Shown: one piece after another, positions 1 through 14,519 of the stretch
Numbering within the stretch: position 1 is the first letter of the stretch
Layout of the letters: the number at the start of each line of letters is the position of its first letter
NCBI RefSeq assembly: GCF_019097595.1
Contig: NC_080710.1
Coordinates: 18,525,780 to 18,589,779 of the forward strand
Origin: Hemibagrus wyckioides
Lineage: Eukaryota > Chordata > Actinopteri > Siluriformes > Bagridae
DNA: 64,000 nucleotides
Direction: 5' to 3'
The notes under the pieces: generated by a model
Told to the model about the DNA's origin: nothing
Databases searched by the model: none
What the model saw: only the letters and a program-made list of their open reading frames with translations
Translations under genes and position numbers: made by a program

Positions 1-3000
1 AATGTTCAACAAGCACATATAGGTGTGACGGTCAAGTGCTCACAAACCTATGGCCTTATACTATATTAAAATGATTGCAACCCTTCATTATAACAGTTAC
101 ACAACAGATGCCTTATGCTGCCCAGTGTTGCCATGACACTTTATATTAAGTATTGTACAGTAATAGCATTATGGTTCCATTACTAATAATTGTCTTGATA
201 GCTGATATGGCAGTTTATTGTATGTTTTGTGCATTTTGTTTTGCAAATAATATATGACATTGCAACACATTATAGCTATATGCAGCGCCATAACATTATA
301 TGCTGCATGTTAAAAATTGGCGATGCTGCTCTAGTGAAGGGAGCATGAAGGGGATGCCATGAAATCTTTCATAAAATATGTGCTAACATGAGATCAATCA
401 AGGAAAAATACATGTGATGTAAGATGTCATGCCATCAGGCATTATGTGTCTTATAGGTGTGGAGTGAGTGCTAAAGTTATTTGTGTGGTTGTGTACTGTA
501 CATACAGCCTTTTTATTTCCGCTGAGAAAGTGTGGTAGCTAAACTGTACTGTATAGCCTACAGCATCCGATTTACTACAGCATACAATGAACCTTTCTTT
601 AACATAACCTGTCCCTATGGACAAGCGGCCACTGACATTTCCAGACATCTGGTGTTTGGCTTGAGGGCTATCCTTTTGAGCTATTTAAAAGTTTCACCTG
701 AATGAAGTGCACAGTTTATAAATGGGTGAATGGGTACCTGACCTTCAGATTTACAAGAAGCCGAAACATGATAACACAGTTGTTCAATCCAAGTTGTTCA
801 ATGTTACAGTTATAGTGCCCTCATTGATCTGTATTATTGAATTTTGGCTACCCTAAATTTGACTCCACATAATAAATAGGTTAAAATATTGCATGTTTAT
901 AACACCATAATGATTCATGCACTCACACTAGGTTCTCATACATACACAATTTGGATGAAAACTCATCTTACTAGAAGACTCACTAAAATGTCAAATTTAG
1001 ACAAAAACATAGTTAAATCAATTGGGTCTGTTGTAGAATGAAGGAAAATGGTTGATGGATGTCAGTGCAGAACAGAGATCTATTCTCTGGGTCATTGGTT
1101 TTATTGCCCAACAATTTCAAGAGAAATTTAAGAAGCATCAAAAATTATAAGTGTATTATACTTGTATCATTACATCATCAATTTATCATTTATATTATAA
1201 TTTCAGTAAGGAGCTTTGGTATAAGAGCTGAATCACACAGACTTCAGTCTCACAGAAAGATTAATGTTTTATCTGAGAATATGAGAAAGGATTGAAAACA
1301 AAGTAAGAATCAAAGTGCAGTGACCAAATACAACCTTAATGTATATCCCAACCTTTGGGTTGGAATATTTATAAAATATATGAGCAGTGATGCATTGAAA
1401 TACAACTTAAGTAATGGGGAAAAAAAAGAAATGATTACAAAAATTATAAAGTTGTGAACATTATGCTCCTTAATTTCTGTTAGCAAAAAAGGTTTGATGG
1501 TTTTGGCCTGAAAGCTGTGAAAATAGAAATACAATGAAGAACTATGGAAGCCTGTGAGGAAAAAAAATTGACATGTAGAAGAATGGAAAACAGAAAAGGT
1601 ACTGGGAAAGTTTGAAACAGTAAGAGAGTTAATACAGTATATAGACACTGGCAAGTATATTTCACACTTGCAATTACTAAATACGAAATATATAAATAAT
1701 AAGAATCAATAAACAAAAAACATCAAAAATAATTATAACTCTCAGAACAAAGATTTCACAGCAGTAGCCTTCTATTTATTGTGGCATAAATTATCTATAT
1801 ATATCAAGGCTAATTGGTTTTCATGGGTTAAAATAAGCATTTTTTATTGTTACATGCAAAAGTATTGGTTTTTGTGCCAATAGGAAATGTAGAAGTTTAG
1901 AGAAATATCTTTCCCATAATGTTGTGGATAATAATCTTAAGTCACATGAAGAGGATGCAATATAGGAAACACTTTCTTACTTGCTACAGTTTAGAAGTGA
2001 TTCAGTGACAGCCCTTGCCACATCCATTTTATTTCTTACATTTTCTGTCAGAAACCACAAGTTGCTGAAGAGAGTCTAATAATACCCAGAAAAGACTTAG
2101 AGTAAGGCACAATTTATAGCTGTCACCAGGTCCAGATATTTTATATAGTCTATTCTTCATGGCAGTAGTGGTTCCCTTGAATTTCCACAAGGGTCCTTCT
2201 CATAGATTGACATGGAAGCTGAGATGAATCAAAGTCAGTAAGTATAACAAGGAACAGGAAGTGGGCAGTCAGCCGCTTGTGCAATACGCTCTTTCAATTT
2301 AACTCTCAGACAGCCAGATGACCTAAGGTGTACATGGTCTGAAAATCTTTTGGAACATGTGCAGACATACTCATTACATCGCTCATATCTACAGAATGAG
2401 TGAACATTTGCAATTTAGCCATGTTTACACAGAAGAAACTCGCCTATCTAAAAATAAACAAACAACAAACACGATTTCTCATTTATACTAACTAGTCCAG
2501 CACAGTCCTCGGATACATGTGATAGAACATCTGCAGCTTTTCACGATTGTCCCTTAAATACTTCAGTTATACAAATAATCATAGTAATAACAATTGGCAC
2601 ACTGTAAGCCTCTTGTCAGAATTGTAATGCTAAAACACAGTGTGATTGTAGGAATGTATGAAAAGTCATACAAAGCTTAGTGAAGATAGATGTACTTACA
2701 TTTCATGTTCTACAGTTAGATATAACTGCTGAGTGCATAATAGAAATTTCACAGCACTGCCTGATGTAAATCTGAATCAAGTTGCTTTAAGTTAAATAAA
2801 CTAGAAGTGTTTTATAAATAAACCTATTTATTACAGAGAGATTTTGAAGTCTCCATTCTCAATTCAAGCCAAGTCAAGACAAGTCAACTTGTCAAGTGAA
2901 GTGAAGTGATGTCAAATTTATTTGTTTGTAGCTTCACCAAGCATCTTTACCTTTATTTGGGTCTAAATCTAGATCCCTAATGATGACAGAGGCATGCAAC

Positions 3001-4863
3001 ATCTTCTTGAAACGATAAAACAATGAGAAGAACCACACTCAAAAGGGAACTCATCCTCTACTGGGTAAATAGGGGGAGTTTGATCATTTTAGTGCACTGT
3101 GATAAAATCACAATACAAAAAGGACAAAGCATGTAGAGAATTGTTTAAGGAGAAGTCTTGAAATTAGCATATGACAGTAGTTCTTGATACGATTATTCAT
3201 TGTAGTGAAACGCAGTATCTGTTGCTAGTGTGCCAGTTATTTATTTTTCCATACCATTTGATTAATATTTTTCATTTAAGCAAGTATTATATGAGGTTAT
3301 TGTATGTTTTTCATGAGTAATAATTATTTTAACAAGCAAAATGGCTAGATTTTTATAAATGTTATAAACTGTTTTTATTATAAACTTTACAAAGCCATAT
3401 CTTCATAATTTTTTGCAAGTCTGAACATGTCTAAGTTATTAGACATTAAAGTCTAAGTGCCATTATTTTGGCAAGCAGTAGTAAGTTGCTTCCTATTAAA
3501 TTGACCCATTTTAATATTACACCACTCTTATAGCTGGAACTGAGCAATGTTTCAAAAAATATATATTATTTTAATGTTACACATAATTAATATTATGTTA
3601 CCATTAAGCTGTAATTGTTCTTTAAATTGCAAATAAATGAGGATAAAAACACTTGAAGGTGCCTATTTTAAAGTATGAAGGCAAGCATTGCTACCTTGCA
3701 TTAATATAATTTTCAAGTATTTTATACTTTATTTGATTACTGTCTAATCTACATAATTGCTCTATAATCTAAAAATTATATGATCTTTTAATACTGTATT
3801 GCACAACTAGAACAGGGGTTGACTGATCCTTTACTGAGAATTATTGGCAAATTTCATCATGGCACATGTGATTGACAGTTTGTACACCTTTGTACAGGAA
3901 GTGACGGAGTAATTGTAATGGATGATTATGGAGTTTCTGCATGTAAAATATCTGTAATACAAAAAAATGATTTAACTAGTATTTAGTCAGATTATGTCAA
4001 AAGACATTCAGATCTTTAGGCTTTGACTTAAGGAACTGGTAGTAATCACTGCAGTAATGATTCATGGCAAAAACAAAACTAAACAAAAGCTCTGGGTTTA
4101 AAAATTCTCCGAAGTGATTTGATATCTGTTGTATCTGTTATGTTTTTGTTTAGGTAGTTTGCAACTTCTCAGTTAGCATGCAAGCTAGTGGTAAGCTGCC
4201 TAAGGTTTATGAAATTATTTGGGGATTCTCTGAGGCTGTTAGCATAAGCAGTATACACTAGTTGTAAGCTGTGTTTATGTTTGACCTTGTTCCTTAGATT
4301 TGTCTAGTTAAGTGTGCACTAATTTATCAGATATACTCATTAGAGAGCTAAGCAGTTGTATTTTGCACTTTAAGTTAAGTGAGTGATTTTTTCTGGTGTT
4401 TTTTTCAGGTTAGTGTTTACACCTTTATATGAGAACGCTTTTTCTTTTATTTTTTTGTATTATTTCTCTAACCTCTGATTGGCTGCATGCAGAAGCTAAT
4501 GTGCTCTCTCTCCCCTGAGGGGATAATGAACATAAAGACACTGGATGATTCTGATAAGAGGACTCTGCCTTTCTGCAATCTAGAAACATTCACAGCTTTC
4601 CTCCTACTGTCTCTACTTCCCATTCAACTCCATATTAACCTCACCATAATGATGTACAATTAGCACTGCTGGTGCACGCATGCTGTTAAAAAAATGTTCA
4701 CTGTTAACCAGGATTCAACCACCAGCTGATAATCGCACATTATATTACACCTAGTGTTTAAATAGCTTGTAAAGAATATAGTAGATCAGTTGAGGGAGAA
4801 TGGAGAGCTGATAAAAATCTGATATAGATTTTGCTGATTTATAATGAAGTTTGTTTAAGAACA
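1..4863. other. Intergenic A/T-rich sequence, no gene seen
   Basis: Apart from the repeat fragment at 2858-3075 I see only unique-looking A/T-rich DNA. The short ORFs here have no domain, no splice context and low-complexity composition. Confidence 0.6.
2858..3075. repeat. Dispersed repeat fragment, same family as 38640
   Basis: An AAGTCAAGACAAGTCAAC-type low-complexity run, TTTATTTGTTTGTAGC, and a 3' part GAACCACACTCAAAAGGGAA then CATCCTCTACTGGGTAA. Diverged relative of the repeat at 38640 and of 25415-25560. Confidence 0.45.
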
Positions 4864-4960
4864 TTCATTCAGCTTTAGTAACCACTTTATCCTGGTTAGG
4901 GTCACAGTGGATCCAGAGTCAACCCCTGAAAGATTGGGCATGAGGTACACACTGACAAAA
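4864..4960 (-). mobile_element. SINE 3' fragment, minus orientation
   Basis: Reads TTCATTCAGCTTTAGTAACC then CTTTATCCTGGTTAGGGTCA and TGGATCCAGAGTCAACCCC: the reverse complement of the tail seen at 46690-46740. Confidence 0.6.
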
Positions 4961-5129
4961 AGACATAAACAAGAGTTGCAGGATCTTTTAAACTGCAAAA
5001 GTGTCCTTATAGAAGGCTCAGAGTTTAACGGTGTGTTGAAGGTGTGAAGTTTAAGTCTTCTTCTTTCAAAGGTATCCTCAACACCTCATACAAAGTCATT
5101 CTTGCTGGTGTGTAACTTCATTTAAATTC

Positions 5130-5235
5130 AGTTGGTTTAGTGGCTCCAGGGTTCTGGGTTCGATCCTTAAGGAGGGGGAGTTTCCCATGTTCTTTTCCCA
5201 TGTTTGCCTACTCTGTAATCAGTAGGCAAATTAGT
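5130..5235 (+). mobile_element. SINE internal fragment
   Basis: Contains GTGGCTCCAGGGTTCTGGGT plus the box B-like GGGTTCGATCC (5157-5167) and GAGTTTCCCATGTTCTTTTC. A truncated plus-strand copy of the fish SINE family with the CACAGCTCCAGGG core. Confidence 0.55.
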
Positions 5236-6242
5236 TAACATAAATTAGTTAAGATAATGTACCTTCTGAGAGTGAGTGAGCTTTTATTTTTTATTTTATT
5301 TTTAACATAGCTTTATCAAAATTGACAATTAATTTTGCAAACTAAACTAGATTTAAGTGTGACAATTAATAAGATAAGCAAACTCAAATCTTTATGTTAT
5401 GTTTACTCAAGGCGGTCATTATTTAAATGTAATTGGTTTCCTGATTTGTGCAAGCTTAACTTGGTTTTCAGTGTATAGATATAGAAATAAGGGCCAAATA
5501 CTGATCCCTGGGGGTGCCGTAGATAATAGGAGCAGTAGGAGATTTGCACTGAACAGCAATGAGATATGATATGAGATAACAAAGAATAGGACCTATGAAA
5601 AAGACATATATGAGTATAGACACAAAAAAACATGTTCACAGACAATTTGTAGCCCAGTATAAGATAAAATATTTTCAGAGTCTGATCTGAGATTGCAGCA
5701 TTATTGCCATAAGCAGACTCTAGCATCTTTGCCTCGATTTGACATTCTGCTCTGTTTCCCTCTGCTCACTGACCTGGCTGACTTTTCTGTGTGTAGCTCC
5801 CAGGCCAATGCTGACTCATTGGTGCCTTCACCCTCACCTCCAGGCACACAGCACACCCAAAAACAGCCAGTGGAAAAATGCAGCAATATTTAGTTGTAGA
5901 TTACAGTAAATGTTTGTGTTTTAACTTAAATTTTATATTTATTGATATGGTTAATAAGAACACTATTGTTCCCACAATTCAACCTGTTTAGTAAAGCATC
6001 ATGACCAATACAGTGAGGTGCAATGTTTTTTTTTATATATAAATTCCATTTATTGTGCTGTGCTTCCAAGTAAGAGACTTGAAAAAGCAGATGTAAAGCT
6101 TCAAGCTATAGCAGGTGCCTTTCTTTGAGAGCAGTTTGCTTCATGCAGAATACCCTCTAGGGGATAGCCCTTAAATGCCACTGAGTATAGTACACAACTA
6201 TTTCATATATTATAGTTCTTTTCAGCTATCTTCAGAGTGAAG

Positions 6243-6246
<4 letters not shown>

Positions 6247-6289
<43 letters not shown>
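6247..6289. repeat. (TC)n microsatellite
   Basis: Uninterrupted TC dinucleotide array of about 43 bp. It is the source of the Arg-Glu run in the minus-strand ORF here, which is not a gene. Confidence 0.97.
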
Positions 6290-6293
<4 letters not shown>

Positions 6294-9200
6294 GGTTGAT
6301 GTTGTGGCTTCAATGGGAGACTGTGAATTGTGCTCTGTTTAAAGGTGGAGAGCTTGCAAAGGCAGAACAGAGGGTTCTCCATCAGCAAAGAATCACTTTT
6401 TTCCCCAACTGCCACACTGTTAGAAGCACAGGTTCTTAAAATGCATGGTGGACCTCTCTACGTATTTTAATGTCAAATACATACCATTGCAGTGTGTGTC
6501 TACAAAATAGTTTTACAAGTGCTGCCACTACTTAAAATAATAAAAAAAAATGGATTGTGCATTCCCTCTAACTAAAAGTCATTCTATTTGTTCATTTTGG
6601 GAATGCTCCTAATGTAATCTTGCGAAGGAACATAAATAGGATGCTTTAAAATTCCTCACTGCTTCTGGTAAAAAGGCTAAACTTTGTATTCATGATTTAG
6701 TTTCTGCCAAAATGTCCTTCAGTATGTCCTTTGTTGTTGATATAATATAAAAGCACTTTATTTAGTCAGGGCTTAGTTTTATTTCTGCTTGATCAGTTTA
6801 TAAATGAAAGAGCACTTTCTGTTATTTCCAACTCATACTTTGCCCAACTGTCTCATTTAATACAATAATTAACTACGTGGCTAAGGTAGTCTTTACTAAG
6901 TGCAAAGGGAGTAAGCCACACTGCAGATACAGTAGAAATCTATGGCACTGTTATTAGATGGCTTGACTGGAATGGAGTGCTGCAGAGGCTGGGCTGTATA
7001 AGCATCAGACGAGTGAGGCAGGGAGTCACAGTTGCCAGAAGAGGGCTCTGCATGTCAGAACAATGTCATCATTGGATAAATATAGCCTCCTAGTTCTCTA
7101 CCAGCACCATCATCATCACCATCATCATCTACCACTGCTTGGCTCTGCAGAGTCAATCAAGCATTGCTATGCTGGCCCAGGTGCACAGTGTCTTTGAATA
7201 TTTCATTATATCTCTGCTTATATGGGAGCCCTGTAACCTGGTGCAGAAAGGGATTCGAGAAGTATGGAATGGATACAGTGGGTTGATGTATAAATCAGGA
7301 TTGCCTGAAGGTGAGCGAGTGACTGAATACCAGATTTCACTATGCACAAAGTTGAAGGCTACTTCAAAATTCCTGTAAAAAAGGCATGATATCTCTCACT
7401 TATATACTCTAGACAACATTATTAATTTAACATATAATGTTGAATAGAGTATTTTCTAGAAACTTTACCAGATGTGAGTCTAAAACAAGGAAAATTTAAG
7501 AATGTATATTCAGTGGACATGACACACTGATATACAAACTAACATGAGAGATAACTAAGATGAGATATTTTTCCTCATTGTGACAGACTGATTGACAGTT
7601 GCTCTGAACAAAATGCTTAGATGAGCAAATGACAATGTTAGGTTAAAAGTATACACAACATTTAAACCAGTGGAAATTCTGATGGAGTTCATCTGTGATA
7701 TCAGATAGATATTTTAGTCTCTGTCAAAATCCTGAAGGTGGAAGCTATCAGCAACTGATACCAGACATGTTGTATCTGTCACAAATCAGGTCATACATTT
7801 TCTTGTGTAAACCTCAAAATAGAAAACATAACTAATGAATATAGCAAGACCCTATTTTACCTCTGCAGAACTACCTAAACAAAAACTAAACTCTAATCAG
7901 TTCCGTGCAATCACTTTTCAGGAAAATTATCTAAGAATTTGTTTGATGAATTACCAATGATAATCTAAAGTGCTAATGATTATTCACATTTTATGCAATT
8001 TTGCAAAGCGCTCTTGCAGAGAACTGAAACTGTAAATGCTGCCTGATTTTCTCTGCTGATTTGTAATGTAGCTGATGGCTTGGAAATCAGTTGCCATTCT
8101 ATGTCATTACTCTTTCTAGGTGTCAGTATTTGGCAGAAGTCATAGGATTTGTAAAGAAAAGAAACCTTATTTGGCTCTAAGCATTGGTCAAAAGAGTGGG
8201 AGCACTTGGGGAAAATTAGACATTGACCCCTCCTAAGAGGAAAGAAGTTAGAGGATCAAGAGGTGAGGAGTGAGAAGGGGTACGAGCATCCTTAGAGCCT
8301 CTAATTGGTCTCTCTTTCTCAGGCATTTATTGCTTGGTAGCTCGCTCAGAGTGCTGTGTTCAAAAACCCAAGGCAAAGAGCAAAGCTCTTGGATTTAAAG
8401 GGAATATATATCTTAAGGAGCAGGAGAGAGTAGAGAGGGAGGGTACTTGGAGAATCAATAATTCATAACGCCTCTTCTTATTAGAGGTCTCCAGATGGTG
8501 CTGTGGGTACTTTATGTGGGGCTCTGTATCAGATGAGAGGCATCCCAGAGGGCAGCATAGCAGGACCCACTGCTCCCTGGCACTGCTGCTGCTCTCTCAT
8601 CGCTCCTCTCCATACAGCTCCCTGTTTCATTCGTGATCACCGGGACATCTGAAGAAGAAACTGGGCTACCGATCGATACCTCTTAGCATACCAATAGGCC
8701 TGGGTTCAGAGCCAAGCTTGTAAGATTGTTTCTACTAAATAGTCCAGGCAGCTCTCAAATTATCATACCTATCAAAAGTGAGAAGCCATTATATGTTTGC
8801 TCCATGCCCTTTTATTCCATAGGGAGAAGAGTGAGAAAAGCTGTTGCATGCATATGTGCAATTAATCCCTGTGCAATTTCCCAACGATTTAAAAACAGGT
8901 TTAGAGTTACATTTGTGAGGTTTACTGTTTTTAGCATTAGAATTAACTTTCCAGGGCAGTTATAAGTAATACTTTAGTAATTTAGTAGTAATTTTAGCTT
9001 GCATTCTGACTCATGAAAAAAGCTGAAATTGAAGGTTTATATCTGATTAACATTACGTCATCACCTGGGCAAAAATGTAAGAGTTACAACAAAGGCAACA
9101 GTTATGATAGCAACAGGAAAATCCCCCAACCCAGATGCATTTATCAGGGTTGTCCTAGTGCCTATGTTACTACTGACCTCATATCTTTTTTTTTTTTTTT

Positions 9201-10439
9201 TTAAACCCTTTAACCCCTAAAGGGAGGCAAATGCAGCCCATGCTGGTATTGGAGCAGAGCTGGGCTTTTAAGACATGGCCACATGACATATGATCACTTT
9301 GCAACAAAGCAAAACTGTGGTGAGTAACCCTGGTAGAATTATAAGGCTTGATCCAAGCTAGCTGTTGCAGTTAAGCAGTATGATGATGTGCATGTAATTT
9401 CACAACTGTGGAGCTGTCAGCAATTTCAATAATTCCATCTTGGTCTGCCCCCCTTTAGCTCTCAATAACTTTCTGACAGCCTTTTTTCTGAGCCAGTGCT
9501 CTTAATGGAACTTAATGAGGTTCACTGGAGGGTCTCAGAGCTCACAGTGTCCATGAGGGTGCCAATCCTAACTATTAACAATATACAATGTACTGTTTTT
9601 ATTTTACTGCATCAAATCCTAGGTGTTTTCCGTCATATTCAGGTGGTCATGCTATTGAACCTGCAACTCATACATTTCATGATGAACAGCTTGGTCATTA
9701 AAATGCACAATCAATACTAAGAAATATAATGAAAGCAGCCATATGGTGGTAAACAACAGTGACAACAAATAGCTTTTTTAGCACTACTGTATGAGTATAG
9801 GTCTGAAGGTTATAACTAGTGTAACAAATCCCCAGAGATAGAGATGGCTCCAGTTTTCCACACGTATAGACTGTTATAACTATGCTACATCAGGTTTGCA
9901 GAAAACTTAATTGTGCGGACAAAATCGCCACATAACCTCCTGGTAATTCATTTCTAATTAAATTCCAGTGAGAAATTAGAAATGTAAATTGAAGATGTAT
10001 AAAAAAGGAACACAGCAGGACAGAAGATAAACGTGTATTGTATTTCTTTTCTGCCTCACCTGTAGGTTATACTGAATAAGTCATTTTATATGCTATATAA
10101 AACCTGTTTACATAAAAATAACACAGCATCGACAGGCTATTATTATTCAAAGCTCATCTTGGATGTCCAAAGTGTGAACTTATGCTGTACCGTGACATTC
10201 TGTAACTAGACTTGAGTAACAGGTAATACTGAATCCTAAAACCACAACTGACCACATGCCTCAAATTCAATATTTACACATAGTGTGTGAAATCGAAATC
10301 TAACTCAAGTGTTGTTAGTGAGCAAAAGATGAGATGAAATCAGTGTGGCACAGAAAGATTTAGACCACTGCAAGTCATCTTGTATGAGACTGACACTACG
10401 AAAGTGCCTGAGGATGAGGGCTTTAGCACCAGTGTCGAG

Positions 10440-10580
10440 GCTGATGGATGCAGAGTGAAACAGGGCAGTTGACCCCCTCCTCCGAACCTGGCTCATTACA
10501 GCGCAGCTGCAGCACATTAACTGTAGATGAATTACTCATCGACCATGAGATGAGATCTAATCATGTCAGAGCAGCTCCTC
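10440..10580. promoter_or_regulatory. Candidate conserved noncoding element
   Basis: Compact block with CATTACAGCGCAGCTGCAGC (E-box CAGCTG at 10504-10509) followed by TTAACTGTAGATGAATTACTC. High complexity and retained CpGs against a CpG-poor background. Function unproven. Confidence 0.2.
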
Positions 10581-12237
10581 AGGTTTATTCTTTATGATTC
10601 ACTTGTTTTTCTGGGAACAGACAACTACTACACAGCACTAACAGCTCTAAATTAGCAATTACCTAGTGGTACCTAACCAAAATGGATATCAATTGATGAA
10701 GGATGTGTATTTTATAAATAAAACTCATCATTAAGAAGTTGAATTCATGAGCAAATGTAGCCAAACAGATTAATGAAAAATAAATGACATGCCTTGCATG
10801 TGAAAAATGAATCAAGTGAAAAAAATCTAATTAAAATAAATGTGAAAAATCACATAATATGAATAAATGTATCTTGTGAAAAATCTCATGTGGAAAAAAA
10901 CAGTGCAATATTCTGCATACGAAATGCTCATGTGAAGTTTGTGTGACTTTTTTAAATTAATATTATTTTTGATGAATTTTCTAAATCATGAGGTGTGTGC
11001 TCCTCAACAAACAAAAATGTTTGTGAACTTGTGAATGTTGAACACTGCATCACATAATATTAGATGTACAACAAAAAATAATATTAAATGTATGGTTCCA
11101 TCGAAGTAAATACTATTTTCTTATTGATGACAGAGATTTTTTTATTTTTAATGGGGATACACATGCCCCCATAGTCCACAAAATGGAAAAAGAAAATGGC
11201 AAACTGCGATAAACCAAACAATTCAGTGGTAAGTGAACAACTGGAACTAATCATATATAGATAAGATTTCATATCCTGAAGGTGACAGAATGCTACTGCA
11301 ACACCAAACTCAATGCCAGGCTGCTTGAGGAACCAGCAGACTTTGTTAACATTCATTAAGTTGCAAGCTGCATCTCAGTTCTAAAGAAAAGATTAAGTCT
11401 AGGAATAAGAATAAGCTACCATTTGTATCTTTCTTTTTCTTTTCTTTTTTTTTTTGACTGAATTTGTAGAAAATCAAATCACTTCACTCTTACTTATCTA
11501 TGTTCCTATGAATTACTCATGAGATCAGGCTGCTCACAGTACAGGAACTAGTAACCCAGCATTCAAACATAATAAAAAAAAAACATCCAAATCAAATTTA
11601 GGATTAAGAGCAGTCAAGCTGGAACAGTGGCTTTTAGAACATCAAATTCCGTCCTGAAGTCTGCAATCCAAGCAGTAAGGGAAAAAAAATACTCATTTGC
11701 ATGCTTAAACTTCCAGGCTTTTGCTAGCATGGATGAATCACTCCAAACACATGCCAACAAGCAATCTTATATATCAGTCTGAGCAAACAGCCACATTATC
11801 CAACTGCTAAAAGTTATTTGTTCCAGGTTCAAAGGCAGATCACTTCCAAAAATGAAAAGATATGGCTATGCATTATCTGCTGTTTGCATACAAAATCTTC
11901 CTTTTTTAACCCCTCCTTCCTCCAAGTGGCTGCAATTGTCACCATGGCATTGAGTCATTAGTTGAGATCATCACAGCTTCTTCACAGGACTGCATAGCAA
12001 CTGAAGAAAAAAGAACAAAATACTCAGATACAGAAGAGAATAGTTCAGATTGCAATTAACTTATAAGTGAACCAGAGCCTGTGCTCGTACAGCAGCCTAA
12101 AATCATGAGATCTTCAAAAAGCAAGTGTCACTGATGCATACATACTTAAATACAATAAATGCACACAGAAAGTTTTACTTTAAGAAATTTTAATCTATTC
12201 ATTTTTTCATTGGTCTTTCTTAACTGTTTGGTTCTAG

Positions 12238-12430
12238 TCATTCGTGCTGAGGATCCTGAGCCTATCATAAGAACACTGTGTATGAGGAATGGAATTCACC
12301 CTGGATAGTATGTCAGAATCTCTGGAGACCATGAATACACACATTCACACCTGTGGTAATTTAGTGTAGACAGTCTACTTACTGGCATGCTTTTGGTAGA
12401 ACCAAAGAAGATAAAGGAAACTATTTAGAT
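12238..12430 (-). mobile_element. Degenerate SINE fragment, minus orientation
   Basis: GGATCCTGAGCCTATC, CACCCTGGATAGTATGTCAG, ACACACATTCACACCTGTGG and GTAATTTAGTGTAGACAGTC are decayed versions of the reverse complement of the SINE body found at 46546. Confidence 0.55.
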
Positions 12431-12500
12431 ACTAGGAAAAAACATGCAATTAAATACCATACAAACATGCAGTTAAAGGTCCTAAACCATTAACTGCTTA

Positions 12501-12648
<148 letters not shown>

Positions 12649-12834
12649 CAGATACTTTATTCATCCCAATGGGAAATTTACAATGCTTAGTTATATAAAT
12701 GAGATAAAAGTCGTATTGGATAAGGGTGTCTGGCAAATGCCATAGAGAACCCAAGATCCAGGGATCTGTGAATTGGTAATGCCACCTTTTGAACCATTGT
12801 GCTGTCTTTTGTGTTTACATTGTCATATACTGTA

Positions 12835-13323
12835 CACTATATTGCCAAAAGTTTTGGGACATCTGCCTTTACATGCCCATGAATTTAATATGGAGCTGGT
12901 CCACCCTTTGCAGCTACAACAGCTTCAACTCTTCTGGGAAGGCTTTCCACAATGTTTAGGAGTGTGTTTATGGGAATTTTTGACCATTCCTCTAGAAGCG
13001 CATTTGTGAGGTCAGGCACTGATGTTGGACGAGAAGGTGTGGCTTGCAGAGTTGCAGGCCAGTCAAGATCCTCCACACCAAACTCACTCATCCATGTCTT
13101 TATGAACCTTGCTTTGTGCACTGGTGTGCAGTCGTGTTGGAACAGGAAGGGGCCATCCCCAAACTGTTCCCACAAAGTTGGGAGCATTAAATTGTCCAAA
13201 ATGTCTTGGTATGCTAAAGGTTTAAGTGTTCCTTAATCCAAATGGGCCAAGCCCAACCCCTGAAAAACAACACCTGAATTCAAAGAATTGGAGAGGTGTC
13301 CCAAAACAATTGGCAATATAGTG
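12835..13323 (-). mobile_element. Internally deleted Tc1/mariner element with both terminal inverted repeats
   Basis: The left end starts CACTATATTGCCAAAAG and the right end finishes TTGGCAATATAGTG, an imperfect inverted repeat of about 30 bp. Each end is flanked by TA (12833-12834 and 13324-13325), the target-site duplication of Tc1/mariner transposons. At 489 bp it is far shorter than the usual 1.2-1.6 kb, because most of the transposase gene has been lost. The remaining coding part is on the minus strand and is listed separately. Nonautonomous; it could only move with a transposase supplied in trans. Confidence 0.88.
12885..13199 (-). pseudogene. Tc1 transposase fragment (C-terminal catalytic region, deleted)
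   Basis: A 104-codon reading frame inside the 489-bp element. It shows the Tc1 DDE-domain signature FQHDCTPVHKARF (second catalytic Asp) and LDWPA, then jumps to TSVPDLTNALLEEW and ends LPRRVEAVVAAKGGPAPY, the usual Tc1 C-terminus. The segment normally reading SPDLNPIEHLWDELE, with the third catalytic acidic residue, is missing between LDWPA and TSVPD, as is the N-terminal DNA-binding half. It therefore cannot be catalytically active. Confidence 0.85.
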
Positions 13324-14519
13324 TATATTTAAAATGTACTTTTTTTTTAAAAAATCACTTTCATATCTACAGAAAAAATATAAGAATGTCTTCTCACATG
13401 AAAAGACATACTAATACGAAAGCTCTTGTCTAACCTTTCTGTTATTTATTACTTCACACAGTAAGAGTTCCCCCTTGCAAATACACACAATAAGATGAAT
13501 AAAGTGGCCTGGTGTATGTGAATGCACAGACACAATACATTCAGCAGTGTGGAAGGAATGAAAGTTATAGTATATGCCATAAGGAACATTAGTGAGCTTT
13601 CCACCTGAGCACCATAACGAAGAAAATCAATACACAGAGGAATGCTGCCATATACTGAGCAGAGGCAATAAATTGTGACACTGAGCTGAATTAGAAATAT
13701 TTAAAGAGACAGTGACAACTGAAATCGATACCTCAGAAATATCTTATTTTCAATGCTGATAGAATAAAAAAAGTTTCTTAACCTGCATTTGACCCATTCT
13801 TCTGCTGAAATAACAGCAGTGCTGTCACTGACAACATAAAGATTAGTCATATAATGATGCTGCTAATCACCAGGTTTGGATACTTACTTACAGTAATATT
13901 TTCACCACACCTATAATGGTTTCAAATGAAATGAGCCAAGAAAACAAATCGATCTAAAGAAGTATAAAGCATGTCACTTTTTTCTTATGCCATTCTTCCA
14001 GGCCATAGAGAGGAGGCTTGAAGTTATAACATTTCACCATGTAAAATTAAATGTTGACTTTCCTGATATTGTTCCAAAAAGAGAAACATGTAATCTGCTC
14101 TGAGTCTGTACAAGGTCAAATACACCAGTAAGCAAAATGTAAGTCACTCTTCCAGGCAACAGTACTCTCATGCAGACATTTTAAGGGGGAACTTTTTTTT
14201 TTTTTTTACATGGCTATCATGGTCTAGAATCAGATAGCACAGCAAAAAAAAAAAAAAATTATATAATTTTTTTTTTTTTATGTTTATAGAATCCAAAAAT
14301 ACACCTTAATAATCTGCAGTTTTGTGTTAAATTACATAACTTGTAGTACATGTGGAAGTCAACATTCACTATACTCTTAACGCCCGAATAAAAGTACAAA
14401 AATTTACTAATATTACTGAAAAGTGTGAAAAACTGAAAACTATTTGCAAGGTAAGGGTATAACTTGAGGTGATACTAACCAAACAAAACTGAACTCATGA
14501 ATTCCTCTTTGTCTTCTTC

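Larger units (their letters stand above)
5236..12237. other. Intergenic sequence, no gene seen
   Basis: Contains the TC microsatellite at 6247, a poly-T run at 9186-9202 and the candidate element at 10440. The parts at 6950-7380 and 8290-8700 are higher-complexity and could hide regulatory elements, but show no coding or RNA gene. Confidence 0.55.

Noticed and set aside
10431..10451. REST/NRSF silencer-like sequence (TTTAGCACCAGTG)
   Set aside because: Only the left half-site matches; the right half (GGACAGCGCC) is absent.
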